Positions 61,890 through 64,000 of a stretch of 64,000 nucleotides of DNA are shown one piece after another (position 1 is the stretch's first letter; each line of letters begins with the position of its first letter). Source of the stretch: Martinezella dioscoreae. Its GTDB lineage: Bacteria > Pseudomonadota > Alphaproteobacteria > Rhizobiales > Rhizobiaceae. Where the stretch lies: NCBI RefSeq assembly GCF_009176305.1, contig NZ_BLAJ01000003.1, positions 806,001-870,000 of the forward strand, read 5' to 3'. The position numbers were made by a program, and so were the translations under genes. Under the pieces are notes generated by a model that had not been told where the DNA came from, searched no databases, and worked only from the letters and a program-made list of their open reading frames with translations.

Positions 61890-63896
61890 TCAGAACTCTT
61901 CCCAGCCCTGCGCAGCGGCAGCCGGAGCAAGCGCTCCTCCGCCAAATGCAGTCGCGACTCTGTCGATCATGCGGCGTGCCGGTGAGGCGGCCGGGCGATG
62001 CGTCTCGGGGCGCGCTGGAACGGGAGCGGAAACATTGGCTGCGTCGACCTTGAAGCGCGAAACGAGGTGGACAAGCCCATCCGCCTCGGCTGCCAATCGA
62101 TGGGTCGCGGCGGAAGTCTCCTCGACCATGGCGGCGTTGCGCTGTGTGACTTCGTCCATCTGGTTGACGGCGTTGTTGACCTCGGACAGGCCAGTAGCCT
62201 GCTCGCGCGCCGCCGTTGCGATCGAGTGTATGTGGTCGTTGATCTTGAGGACACGCGCTTCGATGGACGACAGCGCCTCGCCGGTCGCCTGCACAAGCTT
62301 GACGCCGATCTGCACCTCGCCACCGGACTTACCGATCAAGGCCTTGATATCCTTGGCAGCTGTTGCGGAGCGCTGCGCAAGCTCGCGTACTTCCTGGGCA
62401 ACTACCGCGAAGCCCTTGCCTGCTTCGCCGGCACGTGCGGCCTCGACGCCCGCATTCAATGCCAGAAGATTGGTCTGGAAGGCGATATCGTCGATCACGC
62501 CGATGATCTGGCTGATCTCGCCCGATGCCTGCTCGATGCGTCCCATGGCGTCGATGGCATTGCGAACGACCGTGCCGGAACGGGCCGCATCGTCCTTGGC
62601 CTCGCTCACCATGACACTGGCTTCGCGCGCCCGCTCCGTGGAATTCTGCACGACGGAGGTGATCTGATCGAGCGCCGCCGAGGTCTCCTCCAGGGCGGCC
62701 GCCTGCTGTTCGGTGCGCTTGGAGAGGTCGTCGCTGGCGTGGCGGAGCTCGTTGGTGTTGGAGTTGATCGAACCAGTGGTCGCGCGTACCTCGCTCATGG
62801 TGCTCTTCAGCGTCGCAAGCGTCGTATTGACGTTCTGCTGCAGCTCGGCAAAGGCGCCCTGGAATTCGCCCTTCATCGCCTGGGTCAGATCTCCGTCAGC
62901 CAGGCTTGCAATGACGCGGCGGACCTCGCCGATTCCCGTGTCGACGCTGATCAGGAGCTCGTTGACGTTGCGCGCGAAGCGGTTGAGATTGACGTCACCG
63001 TAGTCCTTCTCGATGCGCTGGCTGAAATCGCCGGCTGCCGCGGCAGAAACTGCGAGAGACATGCTCGATTGAAGCTCGTCGCTCTTGGCGCGCATGGCTG
63101 TTTCTTCGGCATTCATGCGGCGCACGGCATTGCCGTTTTCCTTGAAGACGTCGACGGCCGCGGCCATCTCGCCGATTTCGTCCCGGCGGCCGGCAAACGG
63201 CACCTCGATATCGAACTGGCCGTTGGCGACATTCTTTATCGCATCCGTCACCTTGCGGATCGGGCGGCTCAGGTGGACGGTTCCGATATAGGCTCCGAGG
63301 CCGACGCCCGCCACGATACCGGCGATCATGATGCCGAGGACGACCCACAAGACGTTGCTATGAAAAGCTGCAATCTCGGCTTCGGCTTTCGCCAGCTCCG
63401 CCTTGTCGGTCTGGACGATCGCATCGATCTCGGCCTGGAAAGCCTTGCGGTTGGCGCGGTTCGCCTCGTTGTTGCCCTGCTTGCCGGCGGCGTCCGGGCC
63501 ATCGGTCACGCCGAGCCTGGCCGTTTCCGTGCGAAAGACGCGGAACTCCTGGGCGCGGGCCTGCAGCTTGGTGAATTCGGGCTTCTGCGTCTCCGGCACC
63601 AGAGGCGCCCAGCTCGTCAGCACCTTGTCGATTTCGTCGAGATCGGCCATCAGCCCATCGGCAAAGGGTTTGGAATCCTTTGCCGCGGCAGCGGCATAGA
63701 TGCCGCGCGCCTCCATGACCACTGCGGTCACGTAGCGATTCAGGCGCTCGCCCATGTAAGCGCGGCTCGCCGTCTGCTCATAGCTCTGTAATTTCTGGTC
63801 ATATTGATGCAATGCATAGAGGGCAGTGGCGCCAATCAGAAGCGCCGCCCCGGCCATGACAGATACAAGCAGATTTATTTTGCCGCGAATTTTCAC
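61890..63896 (-). CDS. Methyl-accepting chemotaxis protein
   Basis: 668 residues, GTG start after GGAGGGG. Helix 1 at about 8-29, a helical periplasmic sensor of about 150 residues, helix 2 at about 182-206, then HAMP (LSRPIRKVTDAIKNVANGQF) and a second HAMP-like stretch. The signalling domain tip is GFAVVAQEVRELAQRSATAA. The C terminus ends QGWEEF, like the tail pentapeptide that tethers CheR/CheB. It should control flagellar motors through CheA/CheW encoded elsewhere. Ligand unknown. Confidence 0.95.
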   Translation of the reverse strand: MKIRGKINLLVSVMAGAALLIGATALYALHQYDQKLQSYEQTASRAYMGERLNRYVTAVVMEARGIYAAAAAKDSKPFADGLMADLDEIDKVLTSWAPLVPETQKPEFTKLQARAQEFRVFRTETARLGVTDGPDAAGKQGNNEANRANRKAFQAEIDAIVQTDKAELAKAEAEIAAFHSNVLWVVLGIMIAGIVAGVGLGAYIGTVHLSRPIRKVTDAIKNVANGQFDIEVPFAGRRDEIGEMAAAVDVFKENGNAVRRMNAEETAMRAKSDELQSSMSLAVSAAAAGDFSQRIEKDYGDVNLNRFARNVNELLISVDTGIGEVRRVIASLADGDLTQAMKGEFQGAFAELQQNVNTTLATLKSTMSEVRATTGSINSNTNELRHASDDLSKRTEQQAAALEETSAALDQITSVVQNSTERAREASVMVSEAKDDAARSGTVVRNAIDAMGRIEQASGEISQIIGVIDDIAFQTNLLALNAGVEAARAGEAGKGFAVVAQEVRELAQRSATAAKDIKALIGKSGGEVQIGVKLVQATGEALSSIEARVLKINDHIHSIATAAREQATGLSEVNNAVNQMDEVTQRNAAMVEETSAATHRLAAEADGLVHLVSRFKVDAANVSAPVPARPETHRPAASPARRMIDRVATAFGGGALAPAAAAQGWEEF

Positions 63897-64000
63897 AATA
63901 CCCCTCCGGCGCAGATCCCATCCCCCATAAATCGATGGGTTTTACGACATAGAGCTAGATATCGGCTAAAATCATTAACGTTATATTGAAGTATTTTAAA
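63897..64000. other. AT-rich upstream region of the chemoreceptor, window end
   Basis: 104 bases, AT-rich at the right edge (63960-64000), presumably the chemoreceptor promoter. No gene starts are seen before the window ends. Confidence 0.4.

Overview
The window reads as ordinary chromosome of a Rhizobiaceae alphaproteobacterium, most likely the genus Rhizobium. The reasons are a high-GC coding style, a SAM-II riboswitch in front of metZ, gcrA with a cluster of GANTC sites, a complete phoR-pstSCAB-phoU-phoB locus, a rhizobial frcBCAK fructose operon, DUF982 and BA14K family proteins, and rhizobial palindromic intergenic repeats. I see no phage, transposase, CRISPR array or rRNA. There are three tRNA genes: Gly-CCC, Thr-CGT and Arg-ACG.

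Layout. 1-5 kb: a LysR regulator divergent from a truncated gene, tRNA-Gly, a long dCTP-deaminase-like protein, riboswitch-controlled metZ and a small DnaB-like ATPase. 5-9 kb: apaG facing an argD-argF-hslO gene string with a structured argD leader. 9-20 kb: gcrA, then the phosphate block (phoR, pstS, pstC, pstA, pstB, phoU, phoB on the minus strand) and a divergent polyphosphate kinase 2. 20-27 kb: a mixed region with a nitronate monooxygenase behind a perfect palindrome, two DUF982 genes, a methyltransferase, a glycosyltransferase and two short His-rich secreted paralogues. 27-31.5 kb: an osmoprotectant ABC transporter (OsmU/Yeh type) divergent from a LysR protein with two helix-turn-helix domains. 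32-39 kb: small enzymes, fadD, pgi, fructokinase and pyrE. 39-43.5 kb: a TetR/NmrA unit, a diguanylate cyclase and pyrC. 43.5-49 kb: frcKACB facing a ROK repressor and a FucU/RbsD mutarotase. 49-59 kb: a proline-racemase-family protein, a lipoprotein hydrolase, an sRNA locus, an aldo/keto reductase with TetR, a PmtA-like methyltransferase, an SDR, a BA14K protein and a MarR-MFS efflux operon. 59-64 kb: GNAT, tRNA-Arg, a histidine kinase and a chemoreceptor.

How genes work together. PhoR senses envelope phosphate status through PstSCAB and PhoU and phosphorylates PhoB. A Pho box of three 7-bp repeats spaced 11 bp apart lies upstream of pstS, and ppk2 next door fits phosphate storage. FrcBCA imports fructose, fructokinase (37 kb) and Pgi (35 kb) feed it into central metabolism, and the ROK gene plus FucU sit beside the uptake genes. 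pyrE and pyrC both belong to pyrimidine synthesis but are 4 kb apart with unrelated genes between.

The most striking non-coding item is a probable minus-strand sRNA at about 52028-52151. It has three consecutive hairpins, each presenting CCUCCUCCC (anti-Shine-Dalgarno-like) in its loop, and the last hairpin doubles as an intrinsic terminator. Other structured sites are the SAM-II aptamer joined to a terminator, a 16-bp perfect inverted repeat covering the ribosome binding site of the nitronate monooxygenase, and a promoter plus hairpin in front of argD. All functional calls come from reading the sequence; no database search was run.
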